Positions 1-9,263 of a stretch of DNA of 64,000 nt are shown in pieces. The first letter of the stretch is position 1; each line of letters begins with the position of its first letter. The notes under the pieces are model-generated. The model did not search any database and had not been told where the DNA came from. It saw only the letters and a list, made by a program, of their open reading frames with translations. The position numbers and the translations under genes were made by a program. Source of the DNA: Bacteroidia bacterium (GTDB lineage: Bacteria > Bacteroidota > Bacteroidia > J057); assembly GCA_041391665.1 (NCBI GenBank), contig JAWKNO010000001.1, positions 1,426,001-1,490,000 of the forward strand, given 5' to 3'.

Positions 1-1002
1 CATCAGGCTTTACCTGAAAGTGTCCCCGGATTGGGCAATCTGCAGGAAAATCAGGCCCGGTTTCTTCAACTCCTCGAAACGCTTTCCTTTGAAGAAACAA
101 CTGTTGGTATAAAGCAGGCCAGCCTCGGCAAAGGCTCGGTTTTCATAGGAGGCGATATGGAAAAAATGCTGGCTTATGCCGGGACAGAACCGGAGGCAAT
201 GGCCGGAAAGGACCTGAATTATACCAGAAGATCCTATGAAAATGGCTATTATTATTTTGTCGCCAACTGGTCGGGAAAGGAAATGGAGGGGTGGATTCCG
301 CTACAAAAAGACGCGCAGTCTGTGATGATCTATGACCCTGTAACGGGGGAAAAAGGAATAGCCAAACAGCAACCCGGAGAAGATGGAAAACCTGAGATAT
401 ATCTTCAGCTTTCTCATGGCCAATCGCTTATCCTTATCACTTCTGACAGAATACCGGAAGAAACGCCCTGGCATTATCTCACAAAGACCGGAAAAACCTC
501 TGCTTTGGAAGGTGAATGGGAAATACGCTTTATCGAAGGAGGGCCCGTGCTTCCGCCTCCGGTCAAAACCAAAAACCTTGTTTCATGGACTGAACTGGGA
601 GAAGATTACCAGCATTTTTCCGGAACAGCGGTCTATCAGCTTGTTTTTTCCCGCCCCGAGGGCGATGGCTGGATTCTGGATCTGGGCGGGGTGCATGAAA
701 GTGCGGTAGTAAAACTAAATCATACGCCCATAGGGACGTTGTTTGGGCCCACCTACCAGATTTTTATTGATCCGAAACTTATAAAAGAGCACAATACTCT
801 TGAAATTGAAGTGTCCGGACTAATGCTCAACCGCATCATTGACATGGATCAGAAAGGGGTTCCGTGGAAAAAATTCTATAATGTAAACTTCCCCGCGAGG
901 AGAGCCGAACACAGGGACGAAAACGGTTTGTTTGACGCTTCCCGTATTTCACCGGTTCCTTCCGGATTGCTAGGGCCGGTGACACTTTCTCCCGCAAGGT
1001 AA
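1..1002 (+). CDS. GH106-like alpha-L-rhamnosidase, C-terminal part
   Basis: The reading frame is open from base 1 (HQALPESVPGLGN...) with no stop, so this is the 3' end of a longer gene that starts before the window; the TTG at 31 is not a convincing start. The last ~330 residues form a beta-rich accessory region. It includes a galactose-binding-like sandwich (FSGTAVYQLVF, WILDLGGVHESAVVKLN) and a C-terminus ending PSGLLGPVTL, an ending I associate with GH106 alpha-L-rhamnosidases and related GH2-like enzymes. The catalytic barrel lies outside the window, so the substrate cannot be confirmed. Neighbouring genes also act on sugars or esters, which fits a polysaccharide-degrading role. Family call is fairly good, specificity is inference. 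Confidence 0.7.
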   Translation, partial: HQALPESVPGLGNLQENQARFLQLLETLSFEETTVGIKQASLGKGSVFIGGDMEKMLAYAGTEPEAMAGKDLNYTRRSYENGYYYFVANWSGKEMEGWIPLQKDAQSVMIYDPVTGEKGIAKQQPGEDGKPEIYLQLSHGQSLILITSDRIPEETPWHYLTKTGKTSALEGEWEIRFIEGGPVLPPPVKTKNLVSWTELGEDYQHFSGTAVYQLVFSRPEGDGWILDLGGVHESAVVKLNHTPIGTLFGPTYQIFIDPKLIKEHNTLEIEVSGLMLNRIIDMDQKGVPWKKFYNVNFPARRAEHRDENGLFDASRISPVPSGLLGPVTLSPAR

Positions 1003-1088
1003 CGCAATGGTGTGCGCTCCGGAGGGTACGGTTTGCTGTGTTTTATAGCCATCTGAACTGATTCGCCTTTCATTCGGGGTTATCATAA

Positions 1089-3161
1089 TTACGCCCCTTT
1101 GGCGAATTTCAGTCCCACAAAAAACGTCCTTGGTCGCGCCGGGCCATAGATATAGTTGCTGTCCCGATACCTTCCCGTGTCAAAATCGCGCTGATAGCTG
1201 TTGAATATGTTTTGAACCCCTCCCGATATTTCCAGTTCTGGCCCGGTTTTCCGGAATGAAAATCTATAGCTGATTTTGCTGTTGAGCTCAAAAAAATCGG
1301 GCGAATCTATCACTACATCCTGCACTGTTCCTTGCGCTCCGGCAAAATGGGGCACTTTCATCGTTCCTGTATAAATGCCCGAAAGAGAACCGCTTAGTAT
1401 TGATTCTGGTAAAATACTCAGGGTGAAAAATCCATAAGCATTGGGGGTGCGAAGGTAATTGCGGATTCCGGGAACTTCACTGGACCAGGCTATGGGTTTG
1501 TCGTAGAGGGATGACTGCAACGTAAAGCCGGTTTCTACCTGAACCTTCTGGTCGTAATTCAGCCGCCCTTCCAGCGTAATGCCTTTGACCGTAGAATTGC
1601 CGCCATTTTTGCGCAGCAATCGCTGATTGCCTGCTGCATCGGTACCGATTTCTTCCAGAACAAATGTATTGTAGAGTCGGGTATAAAAAACCTCCGCCGT
1701 AAATCCGTAGATATAGTTGGGTTGTGGATTGTTGTAGTCTGCCGAAAAACTGAAGCTGTCTGATGTTTCTTCCCGAAGATCTTCGGCGATCTGCACCCTG
1801 CTTATTCCCCCTCCGGCAAAAGCTATGTGCAGATCAGTTTCAAACGCCTGAGGTGCTTTAAATCCTTTGGCATAACCTGTTCGCAACTGGATGTTGTACA
1901 CAGGTTTAAATAGCAGACTTAATCTGGGCGTAAAAACAGGGTGATCCACAAAATTGTGAACATTCATCCGCACGCCACTCAGGAGGGTAAGTTTGCGGGA
2001 AAATGCCCAGTCGCTTTGTAAAAAACTGGCGGTAAGGTGGGTCGTCTGATCAATGAGGTAGCCGTAGGCCGGAATCTGGTCGAAGGTATAGTCATACTGG
2101 TGTTCTAGACCTCCTGTAAAGGTATTCTGGCTTTTGCCAATCTGGATTCTGTGGTTGTATTGCACACCGCCAACTACGGTATGGCTGCGGGTATTTCCCC
2201 ATCCGTCGCTTTGGTCTATGCCGGTGTAATGCAGGCGCGTTGTGCGCTGGAAGGAAATAAAAGTATTGACCCAGAAAGTTTTGTCTTTTGGGGTAAATGA
2301 ATAATCCAATCCGCCTACGGTGATATGGTGCACTCTTTCTTCCGCCTGGTCAGTCTGTTCTGCCGGTAATTCAAATTTATTTCCTCCCCGGCGGTATTCG
2401 TAAATCTGCCAGGCGTTGATGCCGATTTTATGCGCAGGTGCGGGTTTGAAAAATAGTTTTGTCCCGAAGGAATGGTTTTCCAGACGGGGAATCTCGGAAA
2501 AATCGTCATTGTTGGCGTCGTAATAGTCGCGATATCGGTGGGAAGTGAAAACAGACATTCCCGCGGTTTGTTTTTTGTTTACCAGGCTTAGGTTTCCGTT
2601 GAGAAAATGATCGGGAGTCTTACCATCAATCAGGGAAGAACTCTGTGAAAAAGACCAGTCGTTGTTTCGGGGCTCTTTGGTGATAATATTGACTGTTCCG
2701 GCGATCGCATTGGCACCAAACAATACAGAACCGCCGCCACGTACAATTTCCACTTTTTCTACCTGCGAAGCCGGAATCTGTTCCAGGCTGTAAAGGCTCA
2801 TCAATGAGGTGAATACGGGGCGGCTGTCGATCAATATTTGACTGTAATTGCCAGCCAGTCCGTTCATCCGCAGTTGGGTATAATTGCAGGTCTGGCAATC
2901 TGTTTCCATCCGGAGACCGGGCTGGAAACAGATACCTTCGGAGAGCGTGTTTGATTGGGTGATGCGGAAGGTGTTGGCTGTAAGGACGTTGACTGCGACA
3001 GGATTGTCAATTCTTCGTTTGGCAGTGCGTGTACCCGAAATGACGATTTCTGTCAGGTAGAAAGAGGAATCGGAAGAAAACGGTTGATCCCCTGACTGTA
3101 AAGACTGTGTAAAAATGTATCCCGGCAGCATGATTACTGCCATAAGATAAAAGGTTTTCAT
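1089..3161 (-). CDS. TonB-dependent outer-membrane receptor
   Basis: 690 residues with an N-terminal signal peptide (MKTFYLMAVIMLPGYIFTQS), a plug domain at about 45-160 and a beta-barrel ending in a C-terminal YGPARPRTFFVGLKF strand. The plug holds QLRMNGLAGNYSQILID and VEIVRGGGSVLFGANAIAG, both typical of the family. There is no N-terminal carboxypeptidase-like domain and no SusD partner nearby, so this is not a Sus-type glycan importer. Size and plug resemble siderophore, cobalamin or metal-complex receptors. A CQTC pair in the plug just before the RMNGL motif is notable. The gene stands alone, with a consensus promoter and an ATTTAG-N6-CTAAAT palindrome upstream. Iron or another metal complex as substrate is inference from that palindrome. 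Confidence 0.9.
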   Translation of the reverse strand: MKTFYLMAVIMLPGYIFTQSLQSGDQPFSSDSSFYLTEIVISGTRTAKRRIDNPVAVNVLTANTFRITQSNTLSEGICFQPGLRMETDCQTCNYTQLRMNGLAGNYSQILIDSRPVFTSLMSLYSLEQIPASQVEKVEIVRGGGSVLFGANAIAGTVNIITKEPRNNDWSFSQSSSLIDGKTPDHFLNGNLSLVNKKQTAGMSVFTSHRYRDYYDANNDDFSEIPRLENHSFGTKLFFKPAPAHKIGINAWQIYEYRRGGNKFELPAEQTDQAEERVHHITVGGLDYSFTPKDKTFWVNTFISFQRTTRLHYTGIDQSDGWGNTRSHTVVGGVQYNHRIQIGKSQNTFTGGLEHQYDYTFDQIPAYGYLIDQTTHLTASFLQSDWAFSRKLTLLSGVRMNVHNFVDHPVFTPRLSLLFKPVYNIQLRTGYAKGFKAPQAFETDLHIAFAGGGISRVQIAEDLREETSDSFSFSADYNNPQPNYIYGFTAEVFYTRLYNTFVLEEIGTDAAGNQRLLRKNGGNSTVKGITLEGRLNYDQKVQVETGFTLQSSLYDKPIAWSSEVPGIRNYLRTPNAYGFFTLSILPESILSGSLSGIYTGTMKVPHFAGAQGTVQDVVIDSPDFFELNSKISYRFSFRKTGPELEISGGVQNIFNSYQRDFDTGRYRDSNYIYGPARPRTFFVGLKFAKGA

Positions 3162-3180
3162 GTTTTGTATTTAGTTATGG

Positions 3181-3210
3181 CAAATATAAAAATTAAATTG
3201 TACGATACAA
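3181..3210 (-). promoter_or_regulatory. Bacteroidota-type promoter of the TonB receptor
   Basis: On the minus strand this stretch reads TTG (3208-3210), 19 bases, then TATATTTG (3181-3188). That matches the TTTG-N19-TAnnTTTG promoter of Bacteroidota. It lies about 20 bases before the receptor ATG. The -33 side also contains the perfect inverted repeat TTGTA-CGA-TACAA (3198-3210), a possible second protein-binding site. Confidence 0.7.
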
Positions 3211-3212
3211 TA

Positions 3213-3230
3213 ATTTAGGTGGGTCTAAAT
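3213..3230 (-). promoter_or_regulatory. candidate DtxR/MntR-like operator
   Basis: Perfect inverted repeat ATTTAG (3213-3218), 6-base spacer, CTAAAT (3225-3230), immediately upstream of the receptor -33 element. The TTTAGG...CCTAAA shape resembles binding sites of DtxR/MntR/IdeR-family metalloregulators. The palindrome is seen directly; the regulator and its metal are inference. Confidence 0.45.
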
Positions 3231-3272
3231 ATATTTGTATCGTCAATTTCCTGCTTGCCATATCTTTACGGC

Positions 3273-4637
3273 TTATTCCAGTCTCATTCCCTGAATGTGA
3301 TAATTCTCATGTAGTAGTAAAGCTACCTGTGAAAATTGTTGGGGAAGGTCTGCCTGGTTCCATTCTGCAAAGATAATGGGTTCGTCAATGGAAGGCCGCT
3401 GATTGTGATCTTTGTCCACGACAGCGGCAATAGCATATTCGGCTAAGGGAATATTGTAAAAGGCAAACTCTTTGACGCCATTGTACATGAGTAGTGTGCC
3501 TACCAGTTCTGATCTGCGGGTGGAAAATTCCTCCTGATTTCTGAGCGTCGCAATAAGTACATACTGGTTTTCCAGCTTTGTATCAAACGACACCACAAGG
3601 CTGGTATGGTTGTGAAATAGCGCTACCCTCGAAGGTTTTTGTGCCTCGAAGATAAACCGGGAAATATCGGACAGATTTTTTGAAATGCCGATCTTTGGCA
3701 TCGTGATATCAATCAGGTGCTGGTTGGCTGCGAAGGTCAGGGGCTGAAGACTCCATTTCCTGGCATTCAGCTCTGCATATTGCGGGTTTTGCCCTGCCGC
3801 AAAGTCAAAATCCGAGAATGCGATACTGCGTATTTTTTTCTGATCTCTTGTACGAAACTGAATTCTCTGCCTGCTAAGGTCATAAACGATTTGCCATTGG
3901 GTAGGTTGGCTGCCTTTTTTTTGATAAGCGCTTTCCAATACATCAAAAAAACTCTCCGTCTCATCACTTTCTTCAGCGAGCGTACGATCTTTTAGCCGTA
4001 GATAACGGTTGAGTGTATGATTTCCCTTGCGGAATGTGCCTTTGTTTTTTTCATAATAGATACCGGCGATATACGCGGCACTATTGGTGCAAACTGTGCT
4101 GTTATCTGTGCGTGGCGAAATTACCGGTTTTCCGTTCAAAAACTCTACAATCACAGACTCTCCTGATTGGTCTGCGATGGTATAATGAATTTTTCCTCCG
4201 ACAGGCCGGATGCTGAACTTCCCGGCGTTTTGGGCAACTTCTTTGGCTGTGGCATAATTGTCGAGTTGATACTGAATCCATTCCAGTTCTCCGATATATT
4301 GTTGTGTGGGGTCAAACGGGTAAACGGTTTCTTCCAGCCATAGCATTTCTACTACCAACCCTGCTTCATTCATGCCGCCATAGGGCAGATTTTTCCCATA
4401 CTGGTTGAAGGTAATACTCCCAAATGTTGAAGTCCATGTAACGGGTATGCCCTCGAAAATGGGCAAGGCAGATCTGGTTTCACCCCGGTTATTCTGGATC
4501 AGGTATCCTTCGCCAAACATCCAGTCGAAATTTTTCCCCACATATACGCCTGCATCCGTCTGAATGACGAAAGATGAGCAGCATAAAACAACTGCAGAAT
4601 AAGCGAGAAGAAGTATGGTTATCACAGTCTTTTTCAT
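3273..4637 (-). CDS. linear amide C-N hydrolase (choloylglycine hydrolase family)
   Basis: 454 residues. A signal peptide (MKKTVITILLLAYSAVVL) runs into CCSSF. In this Ntn-hydrolase family a Cys exposed at the mature N-terminus is the nucleophile, here most likely Cys20 of CSSF. Other family marks are VGKNFDW at ~33-39, NLPYGGMNEAGLVVEML at ~85-101 and GGKIHYTIADQSGESVIVEF at ~150. The family cleaves linear amides such as conjugated bile salts, penicillin V and N-acyl-homoserine lactones; the substrate here is unknown. The C-terminal ~120 residues look like an added beta-domain. The gene ends before the receptor promoter and is transcribed away from the esterase at 4735, so it is probably its own unit. 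Confidence 0.82.
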   Translation of the reverse strand: MKKTVITILLLAYSAVVLCCSSFVIQTDAGVYVGKNFDWMFGEGYLIQNNRGETRSALPIFEGIPVTWTSTFGSITFNQYGKNLPYGGMNEAGLVVEMLWLEETVYPFDPTQQYIGELEWIQYQLDNYATAKEVAQNAGKFSIRPVGGKIHYTIADQSGESVIVEFLNGKPVISPRTDNSTVCTNSAAYIAGIYYEKNKGTFRKGNHTLNRYLRLKDRTLAEESDETESFFDVLESAYQKKGSQPTQWQIVYDLSRQRIQFRTRDQKKIRSIAFSDFDFAAGQNPQYAELNARKWSLQPLTFAANQHLIDITMPKIGISKNLSDISRFIFEAQKPSRVALFHNHTSLVVSFDTKLENQYVLIATLRNQEEFSTRRSELVGTLLMYNGVKEFAFYNIPLAEYAIAAVVDKDHNQRPSIDEPIIFAEWNQADLPQQFSQVALLLHENYHIQGMRLE

Positions 4638-4734
4638 AAAACTAAAATAGGAAAGATTCAGGATCTGATAACATTGTGTCTTACGTTTTTCAGCTATATA
4701 TTCAATGTTCCAACTTACCTCAAAAATTACTGCT

Positions 4735-5592
4735 ATGACTCAGCATTTGATTAAAACTGCGGTCGTTTTATTTTTGACCGCTTTCCTCCCTTCTTTTTTA
4801 TTAGCACAGGAGCCTGTCGTTATTCCGCTTTGGGAAAATGGCGCCCCCGGTTTTGAAAACCGCAAAAATGAACCCGAGCAGGCGCAGGACTGGTGGGTAC
4901 GCAATGTGCACAATCCTTCCATCACCGTTTTCCTGCCTCCCAGAGATATTGCTACGGGTACGGCGGTGGTGATCTGTCCTGGTGGCGGGCATAAAAATCT
5001 TGTATTTAATGCTGAAGGGCGCGATGCTGCGGCTTATTTTAACAGTATTGGGGTTGCTGCATTTGTACTCAAATACCGCCTTGCCCGGGAAGATAATTCG
5101 CCGTATTCGCTCGACATTCATCCTCAGCAGGACGGCTACCGGGCGATGCGCCTGGTCAGAAGCCGGGCCAAAGAGTGGGAAATCGATCCAAACCGCCTGG
5201 GCATTATGGGTTTTTCTGCCGGCGGGGAAGTGGTTTCTATGCTAGCTTATGGTACAGGTGAAGGTGATCCCAAAGCTGCCGACCCGATCGACCGGGAGAG
5301 TGGCCGCCCTGACTTTCAGATACTGATTTATCCGGGGCCGCTGGGCATTCCGGATGTGATACCATCTACCGCGCCTCCGGCTTTCCTCGCGGTCGCCAAT
5401 GACGACCCTTGCTGCCTGAAGCCTACAATGAAAATTTTGGTGGGCTACCAGGCCGCCGGTGCCAAAGTGGAAGCGCATATCTATTCCCATGGCGGACATG
5501 CCTTTAATATGGGCCTTCGCTCCAATCTCATTACCCTGCAGACCTGGCCGCAACGCCTGACTGACTGGATGAAAGACAATGAGTTATTGTAG
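4735..5592 (+). CDS. secreted alpha/beta-hydrolase esterase (acetylxylan-esterase-like)
   Basis: I place the start at 4735 (MTQHLIKTAVVLFLTAFLPSFLLAQ), because this gives a clean signal peptide. An upstream in-frame ATG at 4705 adds ten residues that do not look like one. The mature part has the CPGGGHKNL oxyanion-type loop, the nucleophile elbow GFSAGGE (catalytic Ser), an acidic residue near NDDPCC and the late His in YSHGGHAFN. This order fits the BD-FAE/Axe-type esterases that remove acetyl or acyl groups from plant polysaccharides. Two neighbouring genes have carbohydrate-active domains. It ends 2 bases before the stop of the convergent gene 5595-7739. Substrate is inferred. Confidence 0.82.
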   Translation: MTQHLIKTAVVLFLTAFLPSFLLAQEPVVIPLWENGAPGFENRKNEPEQAQDWWVRNVHNPSITVFLPPRDIATGTAVVICPGGGHKNLVFNAEGRDAAAYFNSIGVAAFVLKYRLAREDNSPYSLDIHPQQDGYRAMRLVRSRAKEWEIDPNRLGIMGFSAGGEVVSMLAYGTGEGDPKAADPIDRESGRPDFQILIYPGPLGIPDVIPSTAPPAFLAVANDDPCCLKPTMKILVGYQAAGAKVEAHIYSHGGHAFNMGLRSNLITLQTWPQRLTDWMKDNELL

Positions 5593-5594
5593 CG

Positions 5595-7739
5595 CTACCA
5601 TTCTGCTACAACACTTTCATATGCGTGCAGTTCCTGAAGCCTGAATTCCAGGTAACCCTCTTTCCATGTGAAAGGGACTGGTTTGTGATCTGTAATGGTA
5701 AACATGCCCGACGGCTGGGTTTGCATTTTTATCCTGAAATGAATATCTCTGACCGGTAACGGTGCGAAATAGGTATTGCCACTGAAGCCGGTCAGGTTGA
5801 TCAGATGGATGATCATACCGTCAGGTGAATGTTTGTCTATATTCTCCGGTGTGTTGAGGGTATATTTTTGCACAATAACTTCTACCCGCTCATGGGCGTC
5901 AGTAGAAAGTAGATCTTTGATATCCGGGCAAAGATATTCTACTACATCGAGCAGAATATTTTTATGCTGTTCGTATCCGTGGAGGTAGTACAGTTTGCCG
6001 AGATTTTCGGGAAGCAGGGCCGCTTTGCTTTTTGCGTGGTGTTTGATCCCCAGTGCGTAAAAACCTGTGGGTTCGTGTCCTCCGATTTTTTCGGGAGGCC
6101 CCGGCCTGCCGGGTGTGTATATCGGCAACTGTTTTTCATCCGCACCGGCAAAGTCATAAAGGCCGAGATTAAATTTCCAGAAAAGGATTTTCTGAGGAAG
6201 AAATCGCCGGAAAATGGTTTTGTCTTCCGGTGCCAGGTAAAATCCATCTCCTTTATGGTTTTTGTCTATGACGTTGGCGCCAAAAATACGCGCCAGTGCA
6301 TCCGGATTTCCGGTAAATGAGCGGTTGGTGGCTATCAGATGGGTGCCGTTTTCGCACAGGTTGGTAATTACAGCCAGAGACAGCGAATCAAGAGTGACAA
6401 TTTCAGGGAAAATGATTATCCGGTACTTGCCCATTTTTTCGGCGAGGTGGCCGATTTGTTTGTCTTCAATGATATCAAACTGCAAATGCGCCTCTTTGAG
6501 CATCAGCTGAATGCCCCGGTATTCCTGCATCGGTTCGCCTCCGGGCCAGTAGCCAGGCGCGATGACAGCAATTTGTGCGGGAGACTCGTATTTCCCAAAA
6601 TAGGGTTCGTATTGTTTGTGGAGCCCGTAAATCTCGCGCCAAACAGGAAAATTCCGTTCATCTTCATAATCACGGAAATCGCCCATCAGGCTGATGTCAA
6701 GGCCGGAGCCGTTGGCGATATTTTCATACAGGCGGATGGCAGTTTCCTCAGGCTCTATGGCATTGTACCTCGATTGGAAAGAAATCTGTTGGATACTGGC
6801 ATTGCTGACGATATGGTCGGGGTACGAATTTTCGACATTATTGACATTGTCAGAAGCCATGTAGGGCCAGTAAGGCAGGCTGTTGGTTTGCGTTTCATGG
6901 CGAATGATATCGACATAGGTATCGTTGTATGTACAGATAGCAATCTGCGGATTTTTGGCCTTTACACGCTCATGCAGATGTTGGCGCCAAATATCAGTAG
7001 TGGCAGTTTTAAACGCCTGGTACTCGCGAAATACCGGATCAAGTGGATTTTCCTCCAATGGCAGTTTTTTTCCTCCGCTAAAGGCTGCAAAACTTTTTTT
7101 ATCCCATTCATTCTGGTCAATGCCGTAGTATTTTCCTTCATAGGCATTGGCGGTGTGATAGCCGGGCATATTGAGGAAAATTCCGTCAATGGGGTAATTA
7201 TCAATGACTTCTTCAATGATTTCGAATGCTTTTTCCTGTAAATAAGGGGCATTCACGCTGGTGAGGTACATATCGTCATTGGTGATTCTTTCCCCTTTCT
7301 CAGAAATATAACACCAGTCTGGATGTTGTTCAAAAATGCTTTGCTGTACTCTGCTGAAATCAAATCTGACGATCACCCTGATTCCCGATTTATGGCATTT
7401 TTCTATGACATCCCCCAGCATATTTTCCTGCATGTACGGGTTGGTGTAATGGAAAGGTAGTTTTGTAGGGTAAAAGGCCATAATCCCTCCGGCATTGATC
7501 AGTAAGACATTTGCCGAAAAACCCTGGAGGTCAGCTAAGAGGGAATCAACATTTAGCTGCGCTTCATAAGCAGGGAGGTTGGTCTGCAAGAGGCGAAGGT
7601 TGTTGCTTTTCCACCAGCGCATGGTATCGGGCCATTCTGCCAGCGAAGCAGATAGCTGTGGGCTGTGTTCCTTGTGAGGAGTGCAGCCTGTCATCATCCC
7701 AATCAGGGAAATGCAAAAAATCAGGGCAAGGGGTTTCAT
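5595..7739 (-). CDS. GHL6-like putative glycoside hydrolase lipoprotein
   Basis: The start at 7739 gives a lipoprotein signal (MKPLALIFCISLIGMMTGC, lipobox MTGC); the longer frame from 7784 would overlap the upstream gene and hide it. About 714 residues. The N-terminal half looks like a TIM barrel of the hypothetical glycosyl hydrolase 6 kind (VLLINAGGIMAFYPT, GIRVIVRFDFSRV, PIDGIFLNMPGY, ICTYNDTYVDIIRHE). The middle (QIAVIAPGYWPGG through GTHLIATNRSF) resembles a beta-galactosidase trimerisation or class I amidotransferase-like domain. It follows the DUF1080 gene at 28 bases, so the two are probably co-transcribed. A surface glycosidase role is inference; no substrate can be named. Confidence 0.72.
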   Translation of the reverse strand: MKPLALIFCISLIGMMTGCTPHKEHSPQLSASLAEWPDTMRWWKSNNLRLLQTNLPAYEAQLNVDSLLADLQGFSANVLLINAGGIMAFYPTKLPFHYTNPYMQENMLGDVIEKCHKSGIRVIVRFDFSRVQQSIFEQHPDWCYISEKGERITNDDMYLTSVNAPYLQEKAFEIIEEVIDNYPIDGIFLNMPGYHTANAYEGKYYGIDQNEWDKKSFAAFSGGKKLPLEENPLDPVFREYQAFKTATTDIWRQHLHERVKAKNPQIAICTYNDTYVDIIRHETQTNSLPYWPYMASDNVNNVENSYPDHIVSNASIQQISFQSRYNAIEPEETAIRLYENIANGSGLDISLMGDFRDYEDERNFPVWREIYGLHKQYEPYFGKYESPAQIAVIAPGYWPGGEPMQEYRGIQLMLKEAHLQFDIIEDKQIGHLAEKMGKYRIIIFPEIVTLDSLSLAVITNLCENGTHLIATNRSFTGNPDALARIFGANVIDKNHKGDGFYLAPEDKTIFRRFLPQKILFWKFNLGLYDFAGADEKQLPIYTPGRPGPPEKIGGHEPTGFYALGIKHHAKSKAALLPENLGKLYYLHGYEQHKNILLDVVEYLCPDIKDLLSTDAHERVEVIVQKYTLNTPENIDKHSPDGMIIHLINLTGFSGNTYFAPLPVRDIHFRIKMQTQPSGMFTITDHKPVPFTWKEGYLEFRLQELHAYESVVAEW

Positions 7740-7767
7740 ATGAGGAAAGTTAGAATTCGCCAGGTCG

Positions 7768-9102
7768 TTACCAGCCAGGTACAAAAAGATCTTTATAATC
7801 GAGTTTGCAACTATCGATAACGGTCAGGAAATAGTCGCTTTCATTTCTGTCAGGCTCAAAAGCAATATGACTGAATGTAAACAGACACCCCATTTCTTTT
7901 GCCAGAGAGATAAACTCGGGGTTGGGTATTTTCAGCCGGTTGTCGATTTCTATGGCTTTATGGTTGTTTTTGGCGAGCGTGAGCGCCTGTCGAATGCGGG
8001 CGTCGGTCCATATTTTTGAGTAACTGTCTTTGAGTTCTTCCGGCAGAAGTGTAGGGGTAGCCCATATATCAACGGAAGGATTCTCCAGCCCTTTCATAAT
8101 TTCTGCGAAGTAGGTGTCGGTAAATTTTTTCAGATTCGTCTCAGACGCCTGAGAAGCCTCAATATTCATATCACTGATGACATAGTCGTATTTTTCCAGT
8201 TCTTCGGGGGAAATATCCTTTAGAGTGGAAGGGTTGTTTGCTTCAAGGCCCGTAAAAACCGGCAGATTTTCCAGGTTTTCTGTTGTGGGTCTTCCGGCTT
8301 GAGAGAGTATGCCCACATTAACACCTTCCCGGTAGGTATTTTGAACGGCCCGGTTTGCGCTAAAGGATTCGGTAGGGACTACGTGCAGATCGATAAAAGC
8401 AAACTGCTTTGACTGTAGGCTTTTCATTTGTTCGAATGCTTTACTGAAAGGCATCGAATCACCGGAAGGGCCGCCATCGGGCAATTTTTTTACCTGAATA
8501 TTTCTGTAGAAGACTTTACTTCCGGGGTCATGTCCCTGGAGGGCAAAAGTCCCGGATTCCAGGCTATCGGCTACCGAAATGAGATGATCAACGGTAACGA
8601 TATCGTTTACTTTCACCAGCAGATGTTTGCCTTCAAAGCGAATGGTCATGGTAAACCATACACTATCTGGAGCGAAAGCTTTGTAGACGTTTTTTACGCT
8701 GTAAAGACTTCCGGTTTTTTTGAGTTCGCGGTAATCCCCGCCGCCGATGTGGGTATTGTTGACCTGGACTTCATGTCCGGCAGATGGCCAGCCTTCTTCC
8801 TGAAACCGGGTATGGTAATAGACCCCGGAATTGGCGTGAAGGTGTGTCATGATTTCGAGCTTAAGCTCGAAATTGGTGAATGATGCGTTGCCATCCTCTC
8901 CCATATAAAACAGGTGGGCGCGGGGGCCTTCGGCTATAAGTACGCCGTCTTCCACGCGAAACGAACCAGGGTTTTCATTGACTTTCCATCCGGACAGATC
9001 CGTACCGTTGAACAACGAAATCCATTCCTCTTTTGGTGCGGGCTCCTGGCAGCTTGTGAAAGCGAGAATGAGCAGAGAAAAAAAGAAGCTTAGGGGTTTC
9101 AT
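7768..9102 (-). CDS. DUF1080 lipoprotein fused to a PHP-like domain
   Basis: 444 residues with a lipoprotein signal (MKPLSFFFSLLILAFTSC). Residues ~25-210 form a DUF1080 (3-keto-disaccharide hydrolase) jelly roll, with SLFNGTDLSGWKV, NSGVYYHTRF and VFYRNIQVKKL. Residues ~235-444 differ: FAFIDLHVVPTE, YREGVNVGIL, HKAIEIDNRLKIPNPEF and a final SHIAFEPDRNESDYF. This order resembles the PHP metal-dependent phosphoesterase barrel, but with fewer metal ligands than usual. DUF1080 proteins are common in Bacteroidota sugar-degradation loci. The fusion suggests a two-step or substrate-holding role, which is inference. It is the first gene of a pair with the GHL6-like gene. Confidence 0.75.
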   Translation of the reverse strand: MKPLSFFFSLLILAFTSCQEPAPKEEWISLFNGTDLSGWKVNENPGSFRVEDGVLIAEGPRAHLFYMGEDGNASFTNFELKLEIMTHLHANSGVYYHTRFQEEGWPSAGHEVQVNNTHIGGGDYRELKKTGSLYSVKNVYKAFAPDSVWFTMTIRFEGKHLLVKVNDIVTVDHLISVADSLESGTFALQGHDPGSKVFYRNIQVKKLPDGGPSGDSMPFSKAFEQMKSLQSKQFAFIDLHVVPTESFSANRAVQNTYREGVNVGILSQAGRPTTENLENLPVFTGLEANNPSTLKDISPEELEKYDYVISDMNIEASQASETNLKKFTDTYFAEIMKGLENPSVDIWATPTLLPEELKDSYSKIWTDARIRQALTLAKNNHKAIEIDNRLKIPNPEFISLAKEMGCLFTFSHIAFEPDRNESDYFLTVIDSCKLDYKDLFVPGW

Positions 9103-9212
9103 ATAATAGCAATGGTTAGTAGTAGATAATGGGCCTCAGCGAGTTCTATGTCTATATAAGGAAAGATTTTGAATGAATGATGTGTGAGAGGGATAAATTT
9201 TGAGTTTTGGGC

Positions 9213-9239
9213 AAAAAAAAAGCCCCTTTGCAGGGGCTT
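9213..9239 (-). terminator. intrinsic terminator of the RRM gene
   Basis: On the minus strand AAGCCCCT, a four-base loop and AGGGGCTT (9220-9239) form an 8-bp stem followed by a run of nine T (complement of 9213-9221). It sits about 25 bases after the stop of the RRM gene. Confidence 0.85.
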
Positions 9240-9263
9240 AAATTTTTTAGGATATATAGATAA

